Positions 1 to 10,336 of a stretch of 64,000 bases of DNA are shown in pieces. Source of the DNA: Lucifuga dentata (lineage: Eukaryota > Chordata > Actinopteri > Ophidiiformes > Bythitidae); assembly GCA_014773175.1 (NCBI GenBank), contig VXCM01003131.1, positions 49,104-113,103 on the forward strand, written 5' to 3'. The notes beneath the pieces were generated by a model. The model saw only the letters and a list, made by a program, of their open reading frames with translations. It did not search any database and was not told where the DNA came from. Every line of letters begins with the position of its first letter. Positions within the stretch are counted from its first letter, which is position 1. Position numbers and translations under genes: made by a program.

Positions 1-504
1 CCTCCTTGTTTCCAGCCCTATGTTTTCTTCAGACTTCCCATCTGTCCACCCTCTCCTCATTTCTCCCTCCACTTTTTCTTCTAAACTCCTCTCACACACT
101 TAGTTTGGTCTCATGAGGGGCTGATATCAAATGCACTAACAGCTGGTAGTTGACACAATGTGCTTCATGCAGTACAAACTGTGTCCCAGCGGGATTTACG
201 TGGCAGAAGATTTGTTATATTTGAATCTATTTTTTCCTTAAAAGAGCTAAATGAAGATGTGATCTTCACTGTAATAGAACATCATGAAAAATGCAGCCAG
301 AGAATCAATAAAGGCAAGTTGTGACATATTTTCAGGAGAAAAACACAAAATATAGATCTGTGTTTGAGTAATGTCATTCATTTAATCTGTAAAGCATGAG
401 CAATGTGTTCAGTCATCAAAATCATCAGTTATTCTATCAGAAGTATTTTCTCATTGCTAAATGAGCTAAATATGGTGATGGTGGTTTATAGAGGTGCGAC
501 GTTT
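1..504. other. No gene seen
   Basis: AT-rich intergenic sequence with no open frame or repeat that I recognise. The first 100 bases are pyrimidine-rich on the plus strand. Confidence 0.5.
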
Positions 505-600
505 TACATAGAATAGAATAATACAATAATAACTTTATTGTCCACCGAGGTGGAAATTTGTCTTTGGCAGTGTAAAACAACACATTAACTAGAGCAAGCA
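505..600 (-). mobile_element. LINE 3'-tail-like fragment
   Basis: Read on the minus strand, this contains the motif CCTCGGTGGACAATAAAG followed by an AT-rich tail. That arrangement resembles the 3' end of fish CR1/Rex1-type LINEs, whose tails carry a similar GGACAATAAAG block. A related block sits at 51808-51870. The coding part is absent, so this is at most a short 5'-truncated insertion. The boundaries are approximate. Confidence 0.35.
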
Positions 601-977
601 TACCAGACAAGCACAAAAACTTAAAATTGGTAAGTGAATGGCAAAATAAAGTAAAACATTTGATCTTTAACAAACAAAGTAAAATGAATATTTCTAATAT
701 TCTAATGGTTCCTACTGGAAAGTGATATAAGATTCTTATACATTAAATATGAGAGTGATGCAAGATAAACGTACACATATGGGGAGGCACAGAAATCTGT
801 TTTTCCAGTGTGTGCATTTTCACAGGATGTCAGCATGTTTGTGGCATGTAAATGAAACATGATATGTTTCCTGTGGGAGCAAGCAATCTTATTTTGGCTC
901 ACACATGATGGATGTTTCCCCCACATATCCAAGGATTCAGCCCAGCCCTGTGTCTCATTCAATCCCCACATCTATGG

Positions 978-978
<1 letters not shown>

Positions 979-1028
<50 letters not shown>
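979..1028. repeat. (CT)n microsatellite
   Basis: About 25 uninterrupted CT units, followed by CTGT variants and a longer pyrimidine-rich stretch to about 1160. Overlapping open frames in all three plus-strand frames here are a by-product of the repeat. Confidence 0.97.
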
Positions 1029-1032
<4 letters not shown>

Positions 1033-1600
1033 GTCTCCATCTGTCTCTTTCAGTCCAGTATGGTCTCTCTTTATCCTCCCCTTGGAAGGATTAACATATA
1101 GTATGGAAATTCTTCCTCCTCTGCCACCCGGTTTTCTCTCTCTCCCTCTCCAGTTCTCTTATTATTTTCTCCTGTCCCCAGAGGAGAAGAGAAAAGAAGG
1201 ACGGCCCTGCTGCTGACTTTGTACCTTCTAAATGTTATTTCATCTCATTCATCAGCGTCAGCTTCTTCCCTCGGTGGAGAAGAAGCGGGATGCTGGTAAG
1301 AGGGAGGTAATAAAAGCAGCTTGATAGACAAGCTAAATTACAGGCAGTCCCAATTCCCCAGCGGACCTTTTGCTCTCGGATACCATGAAATCTGTAATGT
1401 AATAATTCCAGCATTAATTAGGTTTTCTTGAAATGTCACTTGAAATAAACCAGCACTCATAAGTTATTTAAAAAAAAAAAAAAGACATTTTACTACACTG
1501 ATACTGTTAAATGGAGATAGCGTCCCTACATGAAATGAAGTAGGTACCCTGTATGAATGAGCATACATTAGGGTGACCAGATGTGGGGAAGTTAAATACA
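1029..1600. other. No gene seen
   Basis: Intergenic sequence with a 13-base A run near 1471-1483. No coding signal and no recognisable element. Confidence 0.45.
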
Positions 1601-1603
1601 TGA

Positions 1604-1850
1604 CAACCTGGAGAATCAGTGAGTCTTCTAACTGAACCATTAAACCAGAGAATCAGTGAGTCTTTGAGTGTTCGTTCACTGAACCCAGACATCATTGCCA
1701 ATTCTTCACTCAATCATTAACCTGAAGGATCAATGAGCGCTCAAACATTCATCCACTGAACAGGTAAAAATCAGATCTAATTCTTCACTGAATCAATAAC
1801 CCGGAGAATCAGTGTGCTGCCGAACGTTCACTGAGCCAGCCTGGAAAAAG
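1604..1850. repeat. Diverged tandem repeat, GGAGAATCAGTG motif
   Basis: The motif GGAGAATCAGTG and close variants start near 1610, 1647, 1724 and 1802. Each is followed by TTCACTGAA-type blocks. The last two intervals are about 77-79 bp and the first is a shorter 37 bp. The copies are diverged, so this is an old tandem array or the inside of an unrecognised element. Confidence 0.55.
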
Positions 1851-3477
1851 GCATTGCTGTTTGAATGGGAGGAGAATGATCAACAGAACTTGCTGGAAAT
1901 GAAAGATCCATTGTTAATTACTCATTTGTCAGCAGCGAAACTACCATATATGCAGGTAATGCAGCTGCATAGGGACTTACAATCTGTTGCACAGCCCGTC
2001 TTTATCTCGCCACCTATCCAAAGTCATCTGGTCCATGGTGTCACATACTTGATGTCTTTCATTCACCAAATAAACACTACAATAATATAAAACAGTTTTA
2101 CATATACAAGCTTATAGTTTCTTGACTCATACCTCCATGTGACATTTCTACATTAAGTTTAAATAAGGATTAATGGGCGATTTGATGTTCAAAAATGCAC
2201 AGTGTTCCTGTGCAGAATTCTGGGATATGGATACTACTGCATTCAAAATCCACACAGAAGAGTTCAGACAGCAAGTAAATGAACTGAGTACAAACACAAA
2301 AACGGGTTTCAGAAGTGAAAACTGAAAGAAGCTGCCGAGAAAGAAAAAAAAAAGCTTCCAAGAATAGTCAGTTTCTTTCAAAAGAAAGACGAGATAGTAA
2401 GCAGTAGTTGTTCCACTGAGTAAGAGCAGAATAAGAACACCTGCTAATGCTAATGCTAGCAGCAGCGATCTAAAGGGTTTAATAGGTGACTTCTCACAGC
2501 AAAAAGCCCGGAGAATTCTCCTACAATGTAAGTAGAACTTATTTTGTTTTTTATTTGACTAATAATCAACCTACATACTTGTGTTTTGTGTTTATAAGGC
2601 CTATGCGCAGACACGAATACTATTGTAAATGTGCGGGTGCACTGTCACCGATTGTTTCATCTGTTATGGTGCTCCAGCACCAAATTTTGTCAAGTATAGC
2701 ACGGCGGTCTGTTTTCATACTAATCATTTCATTAAGGCGTCAACAGTGCATTTTGCTGGTCATTTTAAAGGTGCGTGTTTTCACTTCTTTCATTCGCTGC
2801 TGACATTACGTTATGTTATGTCTGTGATATTGTGAGAATGAACGAGCTGCTGATGAGGAGAGGAGCACAGGGCCGCTGCTGGCTAATCTATGCTTTAATC
2901 AAGTGTGTAATGAGAGAGGCAGCATGATGGGCACGTGATGGGAGGGCCCGCTTTGACCATCATGCATTGGGGCCCAGCACTGACTGCTTACGCCACTGTC
3001 ACTTGCTGCTGATATGTTGGCTCAATTTGTTTCTTGGCATATTTAAACATGAAAAGAAGTGACTCCAAAAACCATTACAATGATGTACACAATGAGTTTG
3101 GAAATGTTGCTGGCATATTTAAGCACCAGTGTCACATGCTAAGTGCTAAGCTGAGTCAGTAACGGAATAAAGGATATGTCACAAACGCACATTTGGTGTT
3201 GGAGTTTCCTTCTCTGTGTTGAATTTACGAATTTCATCTCAATTCTGACATTTTATTATTTTATATCCTTAATTTTCCTGGTTTATGGCTCATATCTACT
3301 ATATATAATTATGTATATCCATGTATATTCTCATATACAGCTTATTAACTTAAATGTGGTGTTAGTAAAAGGGGAGGGGTGGNGGGGGGGGGTAGTGGAA
3401 ACGTGTCATTTTCAAAATGACATCATAGTGCCGTTCCTTTTCATGCAGTAAATCCACTGTTAGTTTGAACTTAGCAA
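1851..3477. other. Intergenic, possible 5' region of the next gene
   Basis: Several short open frames occur, all under 110 codons and none convincing. A G-rich run with a single N at 3383 marks an assembly join. The bases just before 3478 end in TTGAACTTAG, which could be a splice acceptor, so an upstream non-coding exon for the 3478 gene is possible but unproven. Confidence 0.35.
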
Positions 3478-4887
3478 ATGATGAAGACAACAATGGATAC
3501 TGAACCAGGACATACATTGAATATAGAGGAAAGCACCGGCATGAATTCTGTTGTAGATAATATTGACAAAGCCACACACAGAACTTCTCAGCCCTCAGCA
3601 GCGCCTCTTCCAAGGAGGAGAAACACCATCATGAGGTTCTTCTCTGCTGTATTCCGTCGTGGTGAAGCTGCAAGGACCGACACTGTACAAAACATTGCTC
3701 AAGAAAGGCAGAGTTTTGGAGATAGAGACGCAGAGAACCAAACTGCAGACTTGATTAATGAAACATACCAGAGTGAATGTGGAAATCAAAGCTCATTGTT
3801 TTCTCAGTCTCCAGCCAATCCAAATCCAATATGTGAAGAGCCATCTGACAGTTCACCATATATATTTGCTAACACTTCTGAGAGTAGCGGTGATGACAGC
3901 AGTTACTTAGTCTTTCCACTGCTTGTACAATTGGTCCTAAAAATTGCCGACGTCAGAAAAACCTCATTGACCTGGAACCACTGTCAAGAGACCGTCACAC
4001 GTCTGTCAGAGAAGACGTGTGCAGAAATAAGTCGCTCTGATATTGTTATCAGCCGTGTAGGACGTAGGCTTCATGAGCTCCATGAGGATGTATTCAGAAA
4101 GCTGTGCCAGGAGTTTGTGTCTGCAAAACTGCTACATGCTGCCATGGAAACGCAGGATCCAGCTTTTGACTCTGCTGTTGTCAAAGCAATGAAAACTGTC
4201 CTGACTAATTCCTCTCCTCTACCTCCAAGGAGGAACAACACCTTCATCAGGTTCTTCTCTGCTGTATTCCGTTGTGGTGAAGCTGCAAGGACTGACACTG
4301 TACAAGGCGTTGCTCAAGAAATGCAGATTTTTGAAGATGGAGATGCAGAGAACCAAACTGCAGACTTGATTAATGAAACATGCCACAGTACGTGTGGAAA
4401 TCAAAGCCCGTTGGTTTCTCAGCCCTCAGAAGCACCAACTGCCAATCCAAATCCAATATGTGAAGAGCCATCTGACAGTTCAGCATGTTTTTCTTCTGAC
4501 ACTTCTGACAGTAGTTGTCATGACAACACTTATTTAGTGTCACCAGTACTTGTAAAGTTGGTCATAAAAATTGCTGACATCAGAAAGAAATCCTCATTGA
4601 CCTGGAACCATTGTCAGGAGATCATCACACGTCTGTCAGAGAAGACGTATGCAGAAATAAGTCATTCTGATATTGTTATTAGCTGTGTGGGACGTAGGCT
4701 TCATGAGGTCCATGAGGATGTGTTCAGAAAGCTGTGCCAGGAGTTTGTGTCTGCAAAACTGCTGCATGCTGCCATGGAAATGCAGGATCCAGCTTTTGAC
4801 TCTGCTGTTGTCAAAGCAATGAAAACTGTCCTGACTGATTCCTCTAGGCAGAAAAATGCCAGTCCGACAGCGTACAAGGCGTTGTAA
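3478..4887 (+). CDS. Hypothetical protein, 469 aa, internally duplicated
   Basis: I do not recognise this gene. It is one uninterrupted frame, unusual for this AT-rich region, starting at ATGATGAAG and ending in TAA. After a unique head of about 42 residues it contains two copies of one unit of roughly 204 codons: residues 43-246 and 247 to about 457. Both units begin with a basic PLPRRR or PLPPRR motif followed by RFFSAVFR. They continue through an acidic, Ser/Asn-rich linker with NPNPICEEPSDSS and end in a predicted helical block containing SLTWNHCQE, VGRRLHE, EDVFRKLCQEFVSAKLL and DPAFDSAVVKAMKTVL. No signal peptide or membrane segment is visible. The DNA of the two units is also very similar, so the duplication is fairly recent. 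A polyadenylation signal lies 46 bases after the stop. A member of a fish-specific multicopy family is plausible. A retrocopy is possible because it is intronless, but no A tail is seen. Confidence 0.7.
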   Translation: MMKTTMDTEPGHTLNIEESTGMNSVVDNIDKATHRTSQPSAAPLPRRRNTIMRFFSAVFRRGEAARTDTVQNIAQERQSFGDRDAENQTADLINETYQSECGNQSSLFSQSPANPNPICEEPSDSSPYIFANTSESSGDDSSYLVFPLLVQLVLKIADVRKTSLTWNHCQETVTRLSEKTCAEISRSDIVISRVGRRLHELHEDVFRKLCQEFVSAKLLHAAMETQDPAFDSAVVKAMKTVLTNSSPLPPRRNNTFIRFFSAVFRCGEAARTDTVQGVAQEMQIFEDGDAENQTADLINETCHSTCGNQSPLVSQPSEAPTANPNPICEEPSDSSACFSSDTSDSSCHDNTYLVSPVLVKLVIKIADIRKKSSLTWNHCQEIITRLSEKTYAEISHSDIVISCVGRRLHEVHEDVFRKLCQEFVSAKLLHAAMEMQDPAFDSAVVKAMKTVLTDSSRQKNASPTAYKAL

Positions 4888-4932
4888 AGACTTGCATTTA
4901 TTTATATATATGGACACTCTTACATTTCTTAA

Positions 4933-4938
4933 AATAAA
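4933..4938 (+). promoter_or_regulatory. AATAAA polyadenylation signal
   Basis: A canonical AATAAA 46 bases after the stop of the 3478-4887 gene, followed by T/GT-rich sequence that could serve as the downstream element. It supports a real transcript ending here. Confidence 0.6.
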
Positions 4939-5284
4939 GACATTGACTTTTCATTTTGATGTGTCTTTTGATATCATTTACTGTCACAGACAGTATCCCA
5001 GATTGATGCATACCTGGTTACATTTGACTTAGGACAGAGTCTGAGCACTGTTTGTTTAGAAATTATTTACACATTTCTTATGTTATATTATAGATTTCTA
5101 TTTATTGACTACAACCAAGTGAAACAGGATCAGAAATATTACTTCTGACATTTCCACGTATTTGGCAATAAAATATTTTGCAGGATACAATTAAAATATA
5201 TTTACTTGTCTTACAGCAAATCACTATAATAAACACAATGTTTTTCTGGGTCTATCACCAATAATGTCTTGACATCAAGATATG
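4939..5284. other. No gene seen
   Basis: AT-rich spacer between the hypothetical gene and the LINE remnant; no coding or repeat signal recognised. Confidence 0.45.
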
Positions 5285-5741
5285 TCAAAATCTGCAGGCT
5301 GCTGAATCAGCATCATCTCAGCATTAGTGGTTGGTTAGTTGCTCTTCTGAAAGTTTCTAACGATATCTTATGGCTGCTGCAGGAGATTTTACCATATTCA
5401 TTTTATTGGACCTTAGCTTGGCCTTTGACACAGTTGACCACAATATTCTGATTGACAGACTATAGAACTCAGTTGGTATCTCTGAAACTGCTCTGGACTT
5501 GTTCAAATCTTATCTCTTAAACAGAAGCTTTAATGTTCAGCTCAGTCAGTTTACCTCAGATTCTGTCATTCCTTCATGTGGAGTCCCTCAAGGCTCTGTA
5601 CTAGGCCCTATTTTATTTTCATTATATCCTCTTCCTTTAGGTCAGTTAATAAGTAGTTACAGGTATTTTCCCTATCACATTTATTCAAATGACATCCAAC
5701 TTTACTGTTCATTTAAACCAAATGAATTACATAAACTAGAC

Positions 5742-6169
5742 CACATTATGGTGGCCCTGAAGTGCAAAACACTTTAACAATGTCAAAAACAATTTAACAA
5801 TTTCAAAAACCTTTTAGCAATTTGTAAAACACTTTAACAATGTCAAAAACAATTTAACAATTTGCAAAACAGTTTAACTATGTCAAAAACAATTTAACAA
5901 TGTCAGAATGAGTGATTTACAGTTTTCTGGCTATTTTTGACTGCCTGTGATAAAACCTTTTCATTAGAAATGAGTCAGTGAAACACTGCTGACAGAGGAG
6001 GACATTTTTAAAAAATGAAGTTCATATTAGTGTATGAATCATTTGTCATAACACCTCTGATGAAAATGAGGCCAATTTAAATATGCTTTCAATAAAGGTT
6101 GACCTTTGGACCTTGACTTGGGCCCAATTTTTAATTTTGGCCCCCTTTGTGATTAGTTTGACACCCCTG
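5742..6169. mobile_element. hAT-like non-autonomous insertion inside the LINE
   Basis: The LINE reading resumes cleanly after 428 bp. The insertion is flanked by AACTAGAC (5734-5741) and AACTAGAT (6170-6177), an 8-bp target duplication with one mismatch, which fits hAT transposition. The right end reads GTTTGACACCCCTG; its complement CAGGGGTGTCAAAC resembles a common fish hAT-type terminus. The left end, CACATTATGGTGG, matches it poorly. There is no transposase frame. Confidence 0.6.
5763..5906. repeat. About 20-bp tandem repeat, seven units
   Basis: Seven consecutive units of about 20 bp, consensus CAAAAACAATTTAACAATKT, make up the left third of the hAT-like insertion. Subterminal repeats of this kind are common in hAT elements and may be transposase-binding sites; that function is inferred. 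Confidence 0.75.
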
Positions 6170-7043
6170 AACTAGATGCTTTAAATGACTGAAGCCATTA
6201 AGTTCTGGATGGCAGATACAGTAACTTCCTACAGTTAAATGCTGAGAAAACAGAAACACTTATTCTTGCCCCTGATAGTAACATCTCCAGGATTAGGGAG
6301 TGTATTGGACCCCTAGACTCCACTGTCCAATCAAGCCTCCAACTTGGATGTTATTTTTGACAAAGCTTTGTCCTTAGTCATATAAAACAACTGACCCACT
6401 CTTGTTTCTTCCATCTTAGAAACATAGCCAAACTGAGAACTATAGTATCTAAAGAAGATATGGAAATGATTATTCATGCTTCTGTCTCTTCCAGATTAGA
6501 TTATTGTAACTCTTTTTACCTGCTTAAATAAATCACTTTTAAATACACTCCAAACCGTTCAAAATGCCATTGCATGACATTTAACTAACTACAGGAAATG
6601 TTGTCATATTACATCGATTCTATTCTCACTCCATTGTCTTCCTGTACATTTTAGAATTAATTTTAAAATATTAGTCTTCATTTTTAGAGCTTTATACAGT
6701 CAAGCACCAAAATACATCTCAGATCATTCCGTACATCCTGCATCTTGACTGTGGAATGCTCTACCGCTGGATTTAAGATCAGCAGAAACACTTGGAACTT
6801 TTAAAAAGCATCTCAAGACTCATTTAAGTAGGCTTTTGGATGATGTGTTTTTGATTTTATTGTTTTATCCTGTTTTATTTTTTTAATTCTTGTTTTGTTT
6901 TGTTATTTTATACATGTTGTTTTGTACTATTTTTATTCTGTAATTTTAAGGTATTATGTTTACCTCCTTATTCTTCACTTTTTTTATCTTCATGTAAAGC
7001 ACTTTGTGACTACAGTCTAAAAAGTGCTATATAAAGTTATTAC

Positions 7044-7082
<39 letters not shown>

Positions 7083-7114
7083 TCCTTGAAAAAAGAGGCA
7101 TTTTACTAATCCAG

Positions 7115-7130
7115 CCACTAGAGGGCAGCA
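7115..7130 (+). promoter_or_regulatory. CTCF-like motif
   Basis: CCACTAGAGGGCAGCA matches the vertebrate CTCF core (CCASYAGRKGGCRS) closely. It lies just after the end of the LINE. This is motif evidence only; binding is not shown. Confidence 0.4.
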
Positions 7131-8416
7131 GAGCAGCACTTTTAAAATAGCTCTAATCCTGCCACTGGGAGAGGTTCAGTTTCTGCTTACATGGCTTCTG
7201 TGAATTTGTTGAACTTCTAGTGGGACATTCCTGTAACTCACTTTACACTATCACATATGAGTGCTGACCTTATTTAGGTTTTGTCTTCAGGGCCAGTGGC
7301 ATGAAGCAACACCAGAGGCATGCATTGATGAGTCATTTGCAGCTGGGAGGATAATTTAAGCTCTACAAGTGTGGGAAAGAACATTTTAGGTCTGCCACAT
7401 GGTTAGCACCTGTAAACACAATGCAAAGCAACAAAGAAAACTCAGAGAGTTTTGGTTTGACGATCAAAATCTCTGATGCAGTTTGAAGCAATCAAATGGC
7501 CAATGTTTTCCTAATTGGATTTTTAATTTGGTTTCTCTAGGTGGCACTGTTGTCTTATGTATTTATCCATGCTGGCTGTGCCTATTCTTATGGAATCTTA
7601 CTGTAGTTCACTTTTCTTCTGCCTCTTCTAAATGTATCCATTAAAAAACCTGATATAGTTTAAATTATTAGAATGTTATATTGGCAAAGGACAAAACTGG
7701 CTTTTCCTGATTTTAAAAATGTAGCAAAATATTGCTTTAAAAGAGACATGTTTACAAATTTTAAGAAAATTAGTCCCATCATGTATAGCAAGACTCACAA
7801 ACTGAGGAAAAAACAAAATTACTATATAGAAATGACAAAAATAAAATTAAATGGAAATAAAGGCCTCAATCATTTGTTTTATCTTGTCCATACAAGACAA
7901 AACAAATATCAACCTCTGATATCAACCTCTTGTAAACCTGGAAGCAAAGCTGTATTAACACTTTTCTATACTTTGTTATTGAATTTGGGAAATAGGCTCA
8001 CTATGTCCACTCTTATTGGCTCATAGACTTTAACACACATTCTCAGGCAAGTTTCTCTTGGCTCAGAGCTTCCCCACAGTGGAATCACACAATGTCAAAT
8101 CTGCAATGCACCAGATTCATGGAATTCTAATGGGAAAAGCAGAGATTACAGGGGAATTCTGAATTTAATCATAAAAAAAATGAAGCAAAATAAAGTGTTT
8201 TGTATTATCTAATAAACAAATCGCAATTTAAACAAAGAAACCATCATATCAGATGCATGAAGACATAAAGTCTGATTTACTGGAGTTTAACCTTAGAACT
8301 TTCCTTCAGTTGGCTGTGAAAACCATGTATCTCCAAAATATGGAAAAAACATCATGTTTTAGGTTAGTGACAATGTATTCTTGGGATAATACAGTGTTTT
8401 TAAAGGGTTTGTGAGC
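7131..8416. other. Intergenic, unrecognised
   Basis: A 117-codon open frame at 7673-8026 is lysine- and asparagine-rich, as expected from A-rich DNA, and has no recognisable domain. It could be the inside of an old element, but I cannot name one. Confidence 0.35.
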
Positions 8417-9008
8417 TAAAAGGATCATACTGGACATTTTGCATGTTTGAGCCTAACATATTCAATTTTCATACATGTTATGTTACTGACAATCATTTCC
8501 CAAAGGATAAAACCATATTTCAGCTTTCCTGATATTTTGTAAACTCTCTTAATCTTTCAAATTCAAATATTCAAGTGATACACCCACCTTAAAAATCGAT
8601 GTTTCACCTGCTAATAGTTACGCAGCCTTATGAAGTCAGGACTGTTTAAATTATGTGATAAACACAGGTCTTCTTTTGGGACTATATTCCTCAGTGGAAA
8701 CATACATTCTCTCTGTGCTTTTTATTGCACTTAAGCTCTAAAATTATGTAACTTCAAATTAAACCTGAATACATGTCTTGTTCGTGATGATGGATTACCT
8801 ATCCCAAGAATGTTTTAAGTATCAATAATTTGATTTTAATAGCGTACCAGAATGAACTGAAACCAATGATGGCCTGGAAGGTAGGAAAACAATTTTTAAT
8901 TCATTGTTCCAATAGTATGCTTTGGGAAATAATTGTCAGTAATGTTAGACATATGAAAATTGAATATATTAGGCTCAAACATGCAAAATGGTTGGTATGG
9001 TCCTTTAA
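8417..9008. mobile_element. TTAA-flanked MITE, copy A
   Basis: Terminal inverted repeats of roughly 95 bp: the left begins AGGATCATACTGG and the right ends GGTATGGTCCT followed by TTAA (9005-9008). The left flank TTAA has mutated to TAAA. The inside is non-coding. About seven further full or partial copies occur in the window. TTAA flanks are typical of piggyBac-type elements, so a piggyBac-mobilised MITE is the best guess. Confidence 0.75.
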
Positions 9009-10286
9009 GAGGTGAGATAAATTTCAACATATAAAAGGAGCAGGCAATCATCATCATATGTGAAAACACACAAATCAACAATTCCCTTGGCAGCGACAAT
9101 ATACTATATGTGTGTTTCTGGAGTGAAAAAACAACCACAATGTTGCCTGTTTTCTTGGTTTGTGACTTCGCTGAGACTGAAGTCCACTGCTCACCACACC
9201 CCACAGCCTGGTCTCAGGCATTTCCTCCTGACCTGCTGTGTGTGCCAGCTCAGCCCAGACCAGCCAGTTCCTGTTTGGATTCCTGCAGGAATAGGTAACG
9301 TTCACCATGGAACATTTTGTTTGGAGTGTTGCTGCAGCCACAGTGGTGCCACATTCTTTCATCTTCCTCCTTTATAGAGGCTGGAGAGGTTCAGTCTCAC
9401 CTAAGGAGAGCTTACAGAAGTAGAAGAAAGTCTTTTAGATGGCAAAATGATTTATTCTATCATATGTCAGAAGCATTCCCCTGCTCTTTGAGGCACTGAC
9501 CATATCGTGCTGGGAAAAAAAAAAAAAAGATTTTTTTCTGTTAAAGAAGAGTCATAGGAGCCTAAAATAGGAAACATTTCTTTAGCCAGAACCTGATTTA
9601 CACACACACACAAATACACACACTCCTATAATACATCCAATGACACCAAAATATTTAGACCCAACTTGTCTTTGTGCAGAATGGCATCGCTTAAATCTCT
9701 TATTTTCCATTTATTTTGTCACCATTTGGATTTATTTCATGAATAGTTCAAATCTACACTAAGTTAAGACTTCATATTCTCACTTTTAAAAAATGTTTCA
9801 TTATAGTTATGGTCACAGTTGCAAGATACAGTTACTCCTTGTCAAGTTTAGATTTATGGCCTTTAGTTCTCAAAGAGAGCTATGTTCTGGCCAAGGCCAA
9901 GGCTTTCCTGTGCTTGTTTTATGTATGCAGTGCAGCAATTTGCAAGAATAGCATCATCATCATTAGGGAGGAAATTGTATTGCTTTAGCTGTTGTGCTGA
10001 AGATAGGGGGTTAAAAACAAACCTTCTGTTGGAAAATGAATTGTCTACAGTCACAGCATTTTATATTGTAACCTGCATATTTTTTCCTTTTGTTGTTCTT
10101 TGATTCATCACTTTTCTATTTCAACTGTAGTGATTCATCTTGGATGCTTCACTGACATTTTTACATTGCAGAAGGATAAATGCAAGAAGGTAAAAAGACA
10201 CATGAAGCAGCAGCTTATAGTGAATGTACGATATTAGTATATAGAGCAGAAAATATGTATATATACATACACACATACACATATGC

Positions 10287-10298
<12 letters not shown>
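9009..10298. other. Intergenic, unrecognised
   Basis: 9060-9377 is richer in G+C than its surroundings and open on both strands (105 and 95 codons), but neither frame shows a domain or splice pattern. A short (CA)n tract lies near 9601. Nothing else is recognised. Confidence 0.35.

Positions 10299-10330
<32 letters not shown>
10299..10330. repeat. (GT)n microsatellite
   Basis: Sixteen GT units preceded by an alternating AT/AC tract from about 10250. Open frames across it are artefacts of the repeat. Confidence 0.97.

Positions 10331-10336
<6 letters not shown>

Larger units (their letters stand above)
5285..7082 (+). mobile_element. Decayed L2/CR1-type LINE, reverse transcriptase remnant
   Basis: Conceptual translation, shifting frame several times, gives reverse-transcriptase blocks in order: LLKVSNDIL, a degraded LDLSLAFDTVDHNILIDRL, CGVPQGSVLGPILFS, then the catalytic box degraded to YSNDIQLYCSF where YADD is expected. 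Later come AEKTETLILAPDSN, VQNA and the WNALPLDLRSAETLGTFKKHLKTH tail block. The 3' end has the ACTTTGTGACTACAG and GTGCTATATAAA motifs and finishes in an (ATT)n run at 7041-7080, as in L2-like elements. A separate element interrupts it at 5742-6169. The catalytic change and frameshifts make it inactive. Confidence 0.85.

Noticed and set aside
905..1216. Open frames across 859-1216 on the plus strand
   Set aside because: They are Ser-Leu repeats encoded by the (CT)n microsatellite, open in all three frames.
9075..9362. Possible exon open on both strands
   Set aside because: No domain, no partner exon and no consistent splice sites; openness on both strands fits GC-richer non-coding DNA.
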